Source: Tulasnella sp. 424
Taxonomy: Eukaryota; Basidiomycota; Agaricomycetes; Cantharellales; Tulasnellaceae
NCBI GenBank assembly: GCA_019633425.1
Contig: WSUB01000052.1
Coordinates: 1 to 64,000 of the forward strand
DNA: 64,000 bases
Direction: 5' to 3'
Of this stretch, positions 52,776-63,688 are shown piece by piece. Both the position numbers and the translations under genes were made by a program. Each line of letters starts with the position of its first letter. The stretch's first letter is position 1. The notes under the pieces were generated by a model. The model saw nothing but the letters and a program-made list of their open reading frames with translations. It searched no databases and was not told where the DNA came from.

Positions 52776-53956
52776 CTTTTGTGGTGAAATCTGTGGTTCG
52801 ATTTCGATATCGTACGTAAGCAGACCCTGCGGACATTGATATCGAATAACGCCTTCTGGCCACTTTCAGCTCACGTACAGTTCGGTAGACACCCGGTAGA
52901 AAATCATTTTCATATTCTATTGGACACCAAAATATCAATCCGATGGCCAGGGTCCCCCATCGAAGGGCACCGAGCACGGCCGGGAGCGCTACAGACTCGC
53001 CGCCAAAGAGGAAACCAGGTCAACATCGCTTGTAAATTCTTTAGAGCAATAATATACATATGATGTCTGGAGGGAGTGCAAGGAATGGAGGTAGGTGTTG
53101 GAAACGCCGGGATCGGTCTGTAGCGGGCTCGTCCGAATAGCAGGTGGGGAACGATGTAGAACGCTAGCTACGACAAACCGCGGGAATATATAGGGACCGG
53201 CGGCATACCGCTCCAGTGTAAGGTCTGGCTAAATGGAAGATGGGGGTGCGCTCCATGGGGACAACGCCGGTGTTCCGCTGAGGCAGCAAAACGTCACTAA
53301 TTAAGAGCCAAAGACTTTTCTGCCCTGTAGGCACAGTAGTCCGGGGGTGGTCTGCCTCCAGGTGATCTGCAGCCGGTTGAGCGGGCCGGGAAATGGAACT
53401 TTGCCGCGCGATCGAATCATCCAAAACACGCAGGAGCGGTGCGGCGTAGCTCTTCCCATCTCCGCCGTTTGCGCCTGCTATCGGCGCGAGGTTAACTGGG
53501 GGTCCGAGAGCGGGGCTTCGAAGGTGAATAAGAAGCAATGTCTCTATGGTCGTTGTGGCGAAATTCGAATTTGTCTCTCAGTCTGGTGTGCACTGCACCT
53601 TTCCTTATCTTGTGGCGTGCTTGACCGTGCAAATATGCTACCAACTGAATTCGCGACGATACTTCAACTTCATCGTACGGGCTTGCATGAAACATTCTGC
53701 AGACACTGAAAACGCCCAGCTACAGGACCAATGCGGCGTGCCCGCAGTTGGCCTTGCAAAGAAGGGCAGGTAGAGATGCAAGCTGTCCCGGGTTGATCGA
53801 GAGGACTCCTTTTTATCCCCCTCCCGCGCACGATCCACTACTCACTCCCCCATAAACATACCATTAGCTTCCGCTCTCCCTTGACTTCTCTACTAAGCCT
53901 ATCTAAAAACGGCGACTCTTATCGTCACCTACCATCTTCTCGCTTGAGTATCCCAT
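52776..53956. other. divergent spacer of unit B
   Basis: Colinear with 44571-45614, with an extra stretch near 53090-53200 absent from unit A. No gene. Confidence 0.5.
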
Positions 53957-56696
53957 ATGCAAAACGACGACAATCGAGATGCCGGGCCTCCCCCGATGCC
54001 TGGCTCCTGGCCCGATTCCAACCACGATACCTCCTCCGGTGCATTCCCGCTGAGCGCTAAGCTGGTACGCCCTTCCTGAGCGCCAAGGACAATTTCAATG
54101 ACTCACCAAAACTACTTTTCCCCATAGAGGGATAAACTCAACAGACTTGCGAATCGACGACTTGATGTCTCCTCTCTCGAATTCGTCAACGGCGCTCCCG
54201 AGTTCCATGGAGGTTTTGCAACCGTTTCACGAGCCCTTTTGGTCTCTCCCTACAGTGGTCAGGACAGAACAGATCTATTCAATATGATCCAAAACAAGAT
54301 TCTCGCCTGGTTTGTTCCTCCGGCAGAAGCGTCGCGGCAGCGGAAGGTCGGTGCTACTCTGCCTTTCTAGCCATTGACAGTGGCGTTGAGCGGCTTATCA
54401 ATTCAACCTTACAGGATGTAGCAGTGAAGAAAATAAACATGTCAGATAGCCCAGCAAAGGTATTAGGGGTAAGAAGACTCCGACCAATCTCGTAGTGGTT
54501 TCGGCACTAAGGTCTTTCGGTTCAGCTGGCACTCAGGGAAGCCGAATTCCTGGTCGGACTTTCTCACGACAACGTCATTAAGCTCGAAGGATTCGTCGAG
54601 GACTTGGCCAAGGATGTAGTCTGGCTGGTCTTTCCCTGGGCGGAGAACGGAAACTTGAAGAACTTTATCGCGTCAGCCGACTGGGAGATCCCCGAACGAA
54701 TCTGGATGGTACGGCCGAACTAATTTTCTTCGACACACCTCTGACTCTCTGCATACCAGATCGACGACGTGGCTAGAGGAGTTGAATACCTGCATAGCCG
54801 ACAACCTCCAATACGCCACGGCGACCTCAAATCTGTATGTTCTGAGAGGATCATATTGAACCACTGGCAAACATCGCTCCCACTTTGCAGATAAACATAT
54901 TGGTCAACTCCGAACACCGCGCCGTGATTACCGACTTTGGATCCGCGTGCCGTCAGACAGCCGAGGATCTAGACGAGGAGACAAATCATGCCGAAAACAA
55001 ACCGCAACCAGCCCCGTCACTTGAACCAGCGTTCGACAGTACGACGAATACCATGACCTTAACATTGAAGGGGGATAATTTTACTCTTCGGTGGGCTGCC
55101 CCGGAGCTGTTGCACGAAAAGAAAGCAACCCTTGCGATCGATATATGGGCATTGGGGTGTGTAGTGTACGAGGTAAAGTACAGGTCCTATACTATTATCA
55201 TGATCGAGTCTCAAGCATGAGCTCCGGAACAGGTGATGACGAACTCAATCCCATTCCACGACGTTAAGAGAGACAGTGCCGTCATACTACGGATCATTAC
55301 GGGAAATCTCCCCTCCATCACGGATGACGTTCGGATGGCATTGATTAGAGCACTGTGTTCCCTCGCACTTGCGTGCTGGAGTGAGGACCCCCGGAAACGA
55401 CCGACTGCTGAGGATTGTCGAAAGTCAATCAATTGGATGGTGAGCAATGGTGATTTTGGGTCTACTACGTGCAATTGACCAAGTTTGATATAGCCTATGA
55501 TTAAGCCAGACCCGATACGGACCGCAGATGCAGCGGCTTCTAGAGCTCGCTCCCCGGCGCTTCTGATGAAACTGGGGCAGATGTACCAGGGGCAGGATGA
55601 CTACGTGAACGCGTCAGACTTCTTCACCAAAGCACTAGACAGCTACAGAGAAATCGGCGACAGCAAAGGAAAGGCGGCGGCCCTGGTGGAGCTGGCGCAG
55701 GTGCATCGGCTACAAAGCGAGTACAGCCAGGCTGTGACATTCTACACCGAGGCCCTCCAAATCTCCACCGACATCGGCGACAGGCAAAGGAGAGCCTCCG
55801 CTCTTTGGGGTCTCGCTGAGGTGCATCGGGCTCGAAACGAGTACAGCCAGACCGTGACATTCTACACCGAGTGCCTCCAAATCTGCACCGACATCGGCGA
55901 CAGGCCAGGGAGAGCCTCTGCTCTTTGGGGTCTCGCTGAAGTGCATCGGGCTCGAAGCGAGTACAGCCAGGCCGTGACATTCTACACCGAGTCCCTCCAA
56001 ATCCGCACCGACATCGGCGACAGGCATGGGAGAGCCTCCGCTCTTTGGTGTCTCGCTGAGGTGCATCGAATTCGGGGCGAATACGACCAGGCCATGACAT
56101 CCTACACCGAGGCCCTCCAAATCCGCACCGACATCGGCGACAGGCAAGGGAGAGCCAACGCTCTGAAGGGTGTCGCTGACATGCATCGACTTCGAAACGA
56201 GCACAGCCAGGCCGTGGCATTCTACACCGAGTCCCTCCAAATCTGCACCGACATCGGCGACAGGCGTGGGAGAGCAGCCGCTCTGAGCGGTCTCGCTGAC
56301 GTGCATCGGGTTCAAAAGGAGTATATCAAGGCCATCACATTCTACTCTGAGGCCCTAGACATCCACACCGACATTGGCGACAGATACGGGAGAGCCGTTG
56401 CTTTGTGGAATCTCGCCCGCGTGCATTGGCTTCAAAAAGAGTATAGCCAAGCCAGCACGCTCTATTCCAAGGCGCTGGAAATCTTTACCGATATTGGGTA
56501 CCGATCCGGAAGAGCTAGATCTTTATCGGGCCTTGGTGACGTGTATCGCGACCAGGGCAACTACAGGGAAGCAATTGACCCTTATACAGAAGCCGCAGAA
56601 ATCTACGAACAAATCGGAAATACTCGGAGTGCCGCTTACGCATCGAATCAAGCCGCGAAAGCCCGTCGACTATCCACGCGAGACGAGTCTACGTAA
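53957..56696 (+). CDS. protein kinase with 9 TPR repeats (K3, unit B)
   Basis: Exons are 53957-54064, 54128-54346, 54415-54468, 54526-54708, 54760-54834, 54891-55172, 55233-55439 and 55494-56696. Each exon has the same length as in K2; the product has 776 residues. Kinase residues are kept: DVAVKK, RHGDLKSINILVN and DFGSAC, where K2 and K4 have DFGSAR. The segment between the Gly-like loop and the beta3 Lys has diverged most (DRTDLFNMIQNKILAWF in place of the K2 Ser/Pro-rich text) without breaking the frame. Nine TPR units are present. The middle ones differ from K2 at a limited set of positions (for example TEC, TES and TEA before LQI). Single amino-acid changes but no stops suggest that protein function is maintained. 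Confidence 0.87.
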
Positions 56697-57004
56697 TTGT
56701 TCTTCGGGGCATTCGAGATTAGGGAGACCGATATATGATTTGAGGCGAAAGAAGTCACGCACGCGAAGCGCGAATTCCGTTGCCGCATTTTCTGTTGGTA
56801 GAATGACTCATTCTCTGTCTCCATCATTCCTATATTGTGCGCTTCGATACAAGTATTTTATCATTCTCCGATTGCTGTCGGCTCTACCTCAACTTATCCC
56901 AACTGCCTTTAATTGTCTTTCCGTTACGTCATGAACGCTACACATATTCTCGTCGCTTGATAGAATAAAACAAAGCGTTATGAAGAACGTATAGAGAGCT
57001 TGAT
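56697..57004. other. 3' flank of K3
   Basis: Colinear with the K2 3' flank. No gene. Confidence 0.5.
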
Positions 57005-57300
57005 CGGTCACTTCGGGCCCCTATATGCTGTTTGCGACAGCCGCTTGTAGGACTTTCTTCGCCATACCATCCATCAGCTACACCCTGCATGTTTCCAGTA
57101 GGACCGCTCAAAAGCATCGTTGGCGAGCTAGAGTCTCCATCGGTGCTGATGGAAGGGATAATAGGCAGTTCTCCTAGGATCTTGAGGTTCAACGCATCAG
57201 CGGTTCGGTAGAAAGATGTGAGCGGCCGGAATACGTGGGGAGGTGTTGAGCAGGTTGAGCAGGTAAAGTAAGCCATGTTGAGGAGAAGGCCAAGGATCTA
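57005..57300 (-). pseudogene. last exon of the IND1/NUBPL-type remnant, unit B
   Basis: Minus frame NMAYFTCSTCSTPPHVFRP, then FYRTADALNLKILGELPIIP and STDGDSSSPTMLLSG. This is the CxxC and C-terminal part of the P-loop NTPase family. Homology to unit A ends abruptly near 57300, where unit C begins, so the rest was never copied or was deleted at the unit junction. Confidence 0.8.
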
Positions 57301-58229
57301 TGATTTCAAGTACTTGAGTTCAAAAACAACTGCAACAGACTCGGGAACGCCTTAGGCTGACCTTGTCGGCTAGTATTCTGTTACCCGAATGCCATCAGCC
57401 AATGTAATAGTTTAAGAGTTAGATTCGTGCATGTATTCTGCACAAGGAAACGTGAGGATTGTTCGAGATTCTTTTTTCAGGGGTCAGTTGCGATCACGGG
57501 GTCCGGAGGTTGTGAGGCGGCGCCCTGGGATGTCGCCGCCGGATTTTCTTCTCCGTCTTCCACTTTTCGCCCTCTGCATTCCACTTCGTCCCCCCTCGGA
57601 CACCTCAATCTCTTTTCTCTCTCTCAGACTGCTCGGCAGTCCGCTCTTACTAACACTCACTCACTTTTCTCAAAAACTCGCGTTCTTTGATTAAGATAGA
57701 AAAACAGCCTTCTGTTGCATGCAATTCCATCTACATTCATCGAATCCTGAGTGGCCGTTGCATCCCCCTCACCGGTCGTCATGTATCTGCCTACTTCATC
57801 TATGGAGACATTTCATTTCATTGAATTTGTATCGTTCAAAGTTCTCTCTTGCATGCGTAGAGAAGAGTGAATGCTACATACATTTGATCTCAGTGTGTTG
57901 CACGATGACTAACTATGGCCGTAAAATGAGCGCGGATGGTCGGTCGGGTCGGACGTGCGGCACCATGCGCCGACACCCTAAACCCCCGCGAACTAATCGT
58001 GCCCGTAAGACTGCAGCGGCTCGTGAAGGTGAATATAGATCCTTGACGATCAACCAATAACCTATAAGCACTCTGGGCCGCCAAAAATGCGGTGCAGCAT
58101 GAGAAAAGCATCACTCGGTTGGTTTCCTCTCTCAACTACAGAGATCGCAGCGAGATAATCGGATGCACTGGGGCCGGCCCGGTGGGCTGGATGCTCACGA
58201 CTCAATCAAAAGGGAGAGGTAGTAACCGG
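57301..58229. other. left part of unit C
   Basis: Colinear with 50369-51279. No gene apart from the 28-codon block. About 180 bases that end the F-box last exon in the other units are missing near 58230. Confidence 0.5.
57905..58060 (+). repeat. conserved 28-codon block, copy 4 (unit C, extended)
   Basis: Reads MTNYGRKMSADGRSGRTCG and so on. The usual stop is lost and the frame runs on to 58060. Confidence 0.35.
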
Positions 58230-59590
58230 TAGACATCCCAATCCTCGATCGGGGGTGGGAATCTGGCGAGCAATCCCGCCACCCGTATCGTTGTCAAAGT
58301 CGAGCGACACGTCGTCGGAAGGGCTAAGAAACCAGGCGCCAGGGGAAAGCAAGTTGGTGACGTTCAGGAACTTCACTGAACGGAGATGTCGAAAAGACGG
58401 TATCTCGTCCAAGACTATTAATTGGGTAAGTTCACGATTTAAGTACTAATCCTTTTCATCATCGTCGCAGAGGTTAGAGAGAGGGGACGACTTACAATTT
58501 GGCCCAGGATGTGTCCGCTCACAGTGATTGTTAAGTCTTGGAGTTCAGGTAGATGACGAGCCAGGACCTGGGGCGCCGTTCGGACCGAGCGAGGAGGCCA
58601 TGGATTACGTAAATGCGTCGTGAACTTGGTAATGGGGGAAGTGGAGAGTGAGAGCTTCTGAACAGGCTGCTCGTCCAATGGCAGTTCTTCGTTCCCGGGC
58701 ACATGGTCATACTCTACGACGGGTCGGCCTGGAACAATCGCTGCTGCATCTGCCAGCGTCGCTCTCAACGATTCCAGGTTCGGAATATCTCCCTCCTCCA
58801 AGCCCTCCAATCTCCCTCCTTCGGTCGCGTAGAGCTCCAAACTCTCCAATCCGGGTAGAGCGCGAAACAGAGGAGCGACTTTCGCCGATTCGGAATATGT
58901 AACAAGAACCAAGCGCGTCAAAGGCATTTTCGAAATGGATGTTCTGATTGGCTCCCAGATCGGATTGAACGCCCAATCGTTGCAGTTTGTGAACTCAAGT
59001 TCGCGGATGTTGGTGGCGTTGGTGAAAATGTAAACCGCTCTCCGGAAGGATTCTGTTTCGGTGACAGCGAGGTCGTCCCATGGGCGGCGTGATGTTGAAA
59101 TCTTTTGTAAGCGCTGTTTGATTTTCTTCTTCATAGATCAATCACGGTCGTCCGGCATCAGGGGACCACGGTAGCTCACGATACAAGAAATGAGTTCCGG
59201 GCGCTCGGAAAGCGTTCGGTGAAGGCGATCACGCCGGGAGTACAGCCATGCCGGTCCGCCGAATTGATCGATGTGGCGGCACTGGGTAACGAGATATCGA
59301 CAGGTTTGGAGAAGGCGGGCTCTGTCTGTCAAGCTCAGGTGGTTAGCTATGATGAAGAGGAGTTCGTCCGGGAGTTGAACGAGTTGCGACGACTCCTGGA
59401 GCTCCATCGATGGATCTCCGCCAGTCGTGCTGATGCGAGGTGATTCCTTAACCCCGACTTTGGGACGAATAATGTTCGAAATTAAGGGGAAAGATCGAGG
59501 GCTTTAAGTCTCGCGTGGGAGAGAACGTATGATTATGAGGTTGTGCAGAATCAGGCAGTCTGCTCTGCGTACCATGATCGGGGAGACTTT
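58230..59590 (-). pseudogene. F-box protein copy F5 (unit C), broken
   Basis: From Met at 59407 the F-box is open but five residues are deleted after CRYL (CRYLVTQCRHID). A TGA follows PDDRD at about 59136, the same codon that is TAG in F4 and TGG in F3. The body is open again at 58439-59134. The last exon has lost its 3' part, so the product would run into unrelated frame after GGGIARQ. Confidence 0.8.
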
Positions 59591-60097
59591 TTGGGGTGCG
59601 GTCGCGATATCTGTGGTTCGGTTTCGATATCGTACGTAAGTAGACCCTACGGACATTGATATCGATGCCACCTTTTGGCCACCTTCAGCTCACGTACAAT
59701 TCGGTAGACACCCGGCAAGAAATCATTTTCATATTCTATTGGACACTAAAATATTAATCCGATGGCCAGATCCCCCATCGAAGAGAATCGAGCACGGGAG
59801 CGCTACAGGCTCGCCGCCAAAGCGGAAACCAGGTCAACATCGCTTGTAAATATTTATTTAGAGCAACAACATACATATGTGCTCTGGAGGGAGTGCAAGG
59901 AGTGGAGGTAGGTGTAAGGTCTGGCTAAATGTCAGATGGGGGTGTGCTCCATGGGGACATCGTTGATGTTCCGCTGAGGGCAGCAAAAGCAATAATTACT
60001 AATTAAGAACCAAAGATGTTTCCGCCCTGTCGGCACATTAGTCCGGGGGTGGTCTACCTCAGGCGATGTGCAGCTGGTTGAGCGGGCCGGGAAAGGG
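59591..60097. other. divergent spacer of unit C, left part
   Basis: Colinear with units A and B up to GGGAAAGGG at 60089-60097, which is the left target-site copy of the inserted element. Confidence 0.6.
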
Positions 60098-60611
60098 TAG
60101 TCTCCGTTCCTCAGACTGCCGGTTCTCCCTCTCAGGCTCCTCCGCCCCGGCAGTCTGAGACAAAAGAAACTACTCCGACAGGACCTTGCGTTACGACGCT
60201 CCGAAACGCTAAATGGCTGATGGGAAACCGGCGTAATGTCGTATCGCTAACATAGTCGTAGGGTTCCCGCGCCTCCCCATCAAGTCGAATTCAGTCCTAA
60301 TGCCAGAAACGGTGAATATGTTTGGTCTTTTAACGGATATACATACTATATACATATAAATTAGCTGTTTTATACCCCAAAATGCGCTTATATAGCTCAA
60401 AATCAAGTGAAATCCATTCGATGAGGCGCGCGAACTTGAGGCACAGGGCAGGTTGCCGGCCTGCCGAACTGAGGTCAACCATACAGCTCGAGCCATTTAG
60501 CGTTTCGGAGCGTCGTAACGCAAGGTCCTGTCGGAGTAGTTTCTTTTGTCTCAGACTGCCGGGACGGAGGAGCCTGAGAGGGAGAACCGGCAGTCTGAGG
60601 AACGGAGACTA
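60098..60611. mobile_element. 514-base TIR element with 9-base target duplication
   Basis: About 121-base terminal inverted repeats (60098-60218 and 60491-60611) are nearly perfect, beginning TAGTCTCCGTTCCTCAGACT; one mismatch was seen near base 52. GGGAAAGGG flanks both ends (60089-60097 and 60612-60620), while units A and B show a single uninterrupted site of the form GGGAAA followed by GAACTTTG. The AT-rich core has no ORF. Long TIRs with a 9-base duplication fit a non-autonomous Mutator-like (MULE) element; the superfamily is inference. Confidence 0.88.
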
Positions 60612-60620
60612 GGGAAAGGG

Positions 60621-61185
60621 AACTTTGCGCGCGCGATCGAATCATCCAAAATATGCAGGAGCGGTGCGGCGTACTGAGCTCCTCCAAACTCCACCGGTTT
60701 CGCCTGCTATCGACGCGAGGTTGGCTTGTGGTCCGAGAGCGGGGCTTCGAAGGTGAAGAAGAAGCAATGTCTCTATGGTCGTTGTGGCGAAATTGTCTCT
60801 CACTCTGGGTGCACTGCACCTTTCCTTATCTTGTGGCGTGCTTGACCGTGCAAATATGTTGCCAACTGAATTCGCGACGATACCTCAACTTCGTCATACG
60901 GGCTTGCATGGAACATTCTGCAGACGCTGAAAAACGCCCAGCTACAGGACCAATGCGGCGTGCCCACCGTTAGCGTTGCGAAGAAGGGCAGGTAGAGATT
61001 CAAGCTGTCCCGGGTGGATCCGAGAGGCCTAGGACTCCTTTTCATCCCCCTCCCGCGCACGATCCACTACTCACTGCCCCATAAACACTCCATCAGCTTC
61101 CACCCTCCCTTCCCCTCTCTACTAAGCCGATCCAAAAACGGCGACTCTCACCGTCACCTAGCCTCTTTTCGCTTGAGTACCCTAT
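60621..61185. other. divergent spacer of unit C, right part
   Basis: Colinear with units A and B. The counterpart of the 75-codon frame is frameshifted here. Confidence 0.5.
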
Positions 61186-63688
61186 ATGCAAAACGACGAC
61201 AATCGAGATGCCGGGCCTTCCGCGTTGCCTGCCTCACCGTCCGACCCGGACCACGATACCTCCTCCGCTGCATTCCCGCTGAGCGCTAAGTTGGTACGCC
61301 CTTCCCGAGCGCCAAGGACAATTTCAATAGCTCACCAAAACTGCTTTTCCGCATAGAGGGCTAAACTCAAAAAGCTTGCGAATCAGCGACTTGATCTCCC
61401 CTCTCTCGAATTCGTCAACGGCGCTCCCGAGTTCCGTGGAGGTTTTGCAACAGTTTCACGAGCCTTTTTGGTCTCTCCCTACAGTGGTCAAGACGGAGCG
61501 AGCCAGTCCAATCCGACCAAAAAGGAAGGTCTCGACTCACCTGGTTCTGCGGGGGAAGCGTCTCCGCAGCGGAAGGTCGGTGCTACCCCACCTTGCTAGC
61601 CATCGACAGTGGCGACGAGCGGCTCATCAGTTCAACCTTACAGGATGTAGCAGTGAAGAAAATGAACATGTCAGAAGACCCAGCGAAGGTCTTAGGGGTA
61701 AGAAGACTCCGACCAATCACGTAGTGGTTTCAGCGCTAAGGTCTTTCGGTTCAGTTGGCACTCAGGGAAGCCGAATTCCTGATCGGACTTTCGGACGAAA
61801 ATGTCATTGAGCTCGAAGGATTCGTTGAGGACTTGTCCAAGGATGTAGTCTGGCTGGTCTTTCCCTGGGCGGAGAACGGAAACTTGAAGAACTTTATCGC
61901 GTCAGCCGACTGGGAGATCCCCGAACGAATCTGGCTGGTACGGCCGAACTACTTTTCTTCGACATATCTCTGACACTCTGCATTCCAGATCGACGACGTG
62001 GCTAGAGGAGTCGAATACCTTCATAGCCAACAACCTCCCATCCGCCACGGCGACCTCAAATCCGTACGTTCTGAGAACATCATATTGAGCCGCTAGCCGA
62101 CATCGCTCTGACCTTGCAGATAAACATATTGGTCAACTCCGAGTACCGCGCGGTGATTACAGACTTTGGATCCGCTCGCCGTCAGACAACCGAGGATCTA
62201 GACGAGGAGACAAATCATGCTGAAAAAAAACCGCAGCCAGCCGGCCCGTCACTTGAACCAGCGTTCGACGGTACGACCAATACCATGACCTTAACACTGA
62301 AGGGGGATAATTTTACTCTTCGGTGGGCTGCTCCGGAGCTGTTGCACGAAAAGAAAGCAACCCTTGCAATCGATATCTGGGCATTGGGATGTGTAGTGTA
62401 CGAGGTAAAGTACAGGTTCTATCTTATTATCATGATCGAGTCTCAAGCATGAGCTCCGGAATAGGTGATGACGAACTCAATCCCATTCCACGACGTCAAG
62501 AGAGACAGTGCCGTCATAGCACGGATCACTACAGGAAATCTCCCTTCCATCACGGGTGACGTTCGCATGACATTGATTAGAGCGCTGTGTTCCCTCGCAC
62601 TTGAGTGCTGGAACGAGGACCCCCGGAAACGACCGACTGCTGAGGATTGTCGAAAGTCAATCAATTGGATGGTGAGCAATGGTGATTTCGGGTCTACTAC
62701 GTGCAATTGACCCAGTTTGATATAGCCTATGATTAAACCAGACCCGATTTGGACCGCAGATACAGCGGCTTCTAGAGCTCGCTCTCCAGCGCTTCTGATG
62801 AAACTGGGGGTCATGTACCGGCGGCAGGGTGACTATGTGAACGCATTGGATTTCTTCTCCAAAGCTCTAAGCAGCTACAGAGAAATCGGCGACAGCAAGG
62901 GAAAAGCGGAGGCCCTGGTGGAGCTGGCGCAGGTGCATCGGCTTCGAGACGAGCACAGCCAGGCCATATCATTCTACACCGAGGCCCTCCAAATCTGCAT
63001 CGACATCGGCGACAGGCGTGGGAGAGCCCGCGCTCTTTGGGGTCTCGCTGAGGTGCATCGGGTTCGAGACGAGTACGACCAGGCCGTGACATTCTACACC
63101 GAGGCCCTCCAAATCCGCACCGACGTCGGCGACAGGCAAGGGAGAGCCGACGTTCTGAAGGGTCTCGCTGACGTGCATCGGGCTCGAAACGAGTACAGCC
63201 AGGCCGTGACATTCTACACCGAGGACCTCCAAATCCGCACCGACATCGGCGACAGGCGTGGGAGAGCCTCCGCTCTTGAGGGTCTCGCTGACGTGCATCG
63301 GCTTCAAAACGAGTACAACCAGGCCGTGACATTCTACACCGAGGCCGTCCAAATCTGCACCGAGATCGGCGACAGGCGCAGGGGCGCCTCCGCTCTTTCG
63401 GGTCTCGCAGAAGTGCACCGGCTTCAAAACGAGTATAGCCAAGCCAGCACACTCTTTTCCAAGGCGCTGGAAATCTGTACCGATATTGGGGACCAGTCCG
63501 GTAGAGCTTACTCTCTGTTGGGCCTTGCTGACGTGCATCGCGATCAGGGCAACTACAGGGAAGCAATTGGCCCTTATACAGAAGCCGCAGAAGTCTCCAA
63601 ACAAATTGGAGATACTCAGAATGCCGCTTACGCATCGCGTCAAGCCGCTAAAGCCCGTCGACTAACCACGCGAGAAGAGGCTACGTAG
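61186..63688 (+). CDS. protein kinase with 7 TPR repeats (K4, unit C)
   Basis: Exons are 61186-61293, 61357-61575, 61644-61697, 61755-61937, 61989-62063, 62120-62404, 62465-62671 and 62726-63688, 697 residues. Exon lengths equal those of K2 and K3 except one added codon in exon 6 and a last exon shorter by exactly 240 bases, two 40-residue TPR units. Kinase residues are intact: FRGGFATVSRAFL, DVAVKK, RHGDLKS/INILVN, DFGSAR and WAAPELL. The capping repeats (YREIGDSKGKAEALVELAQV at the start, DQGNYREAIGPYTEAAE at the end) are kept, so the loss is confined to the central, most similar repeats. This is as expected from unequal exchange between repeats. Confidence 0.88.
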
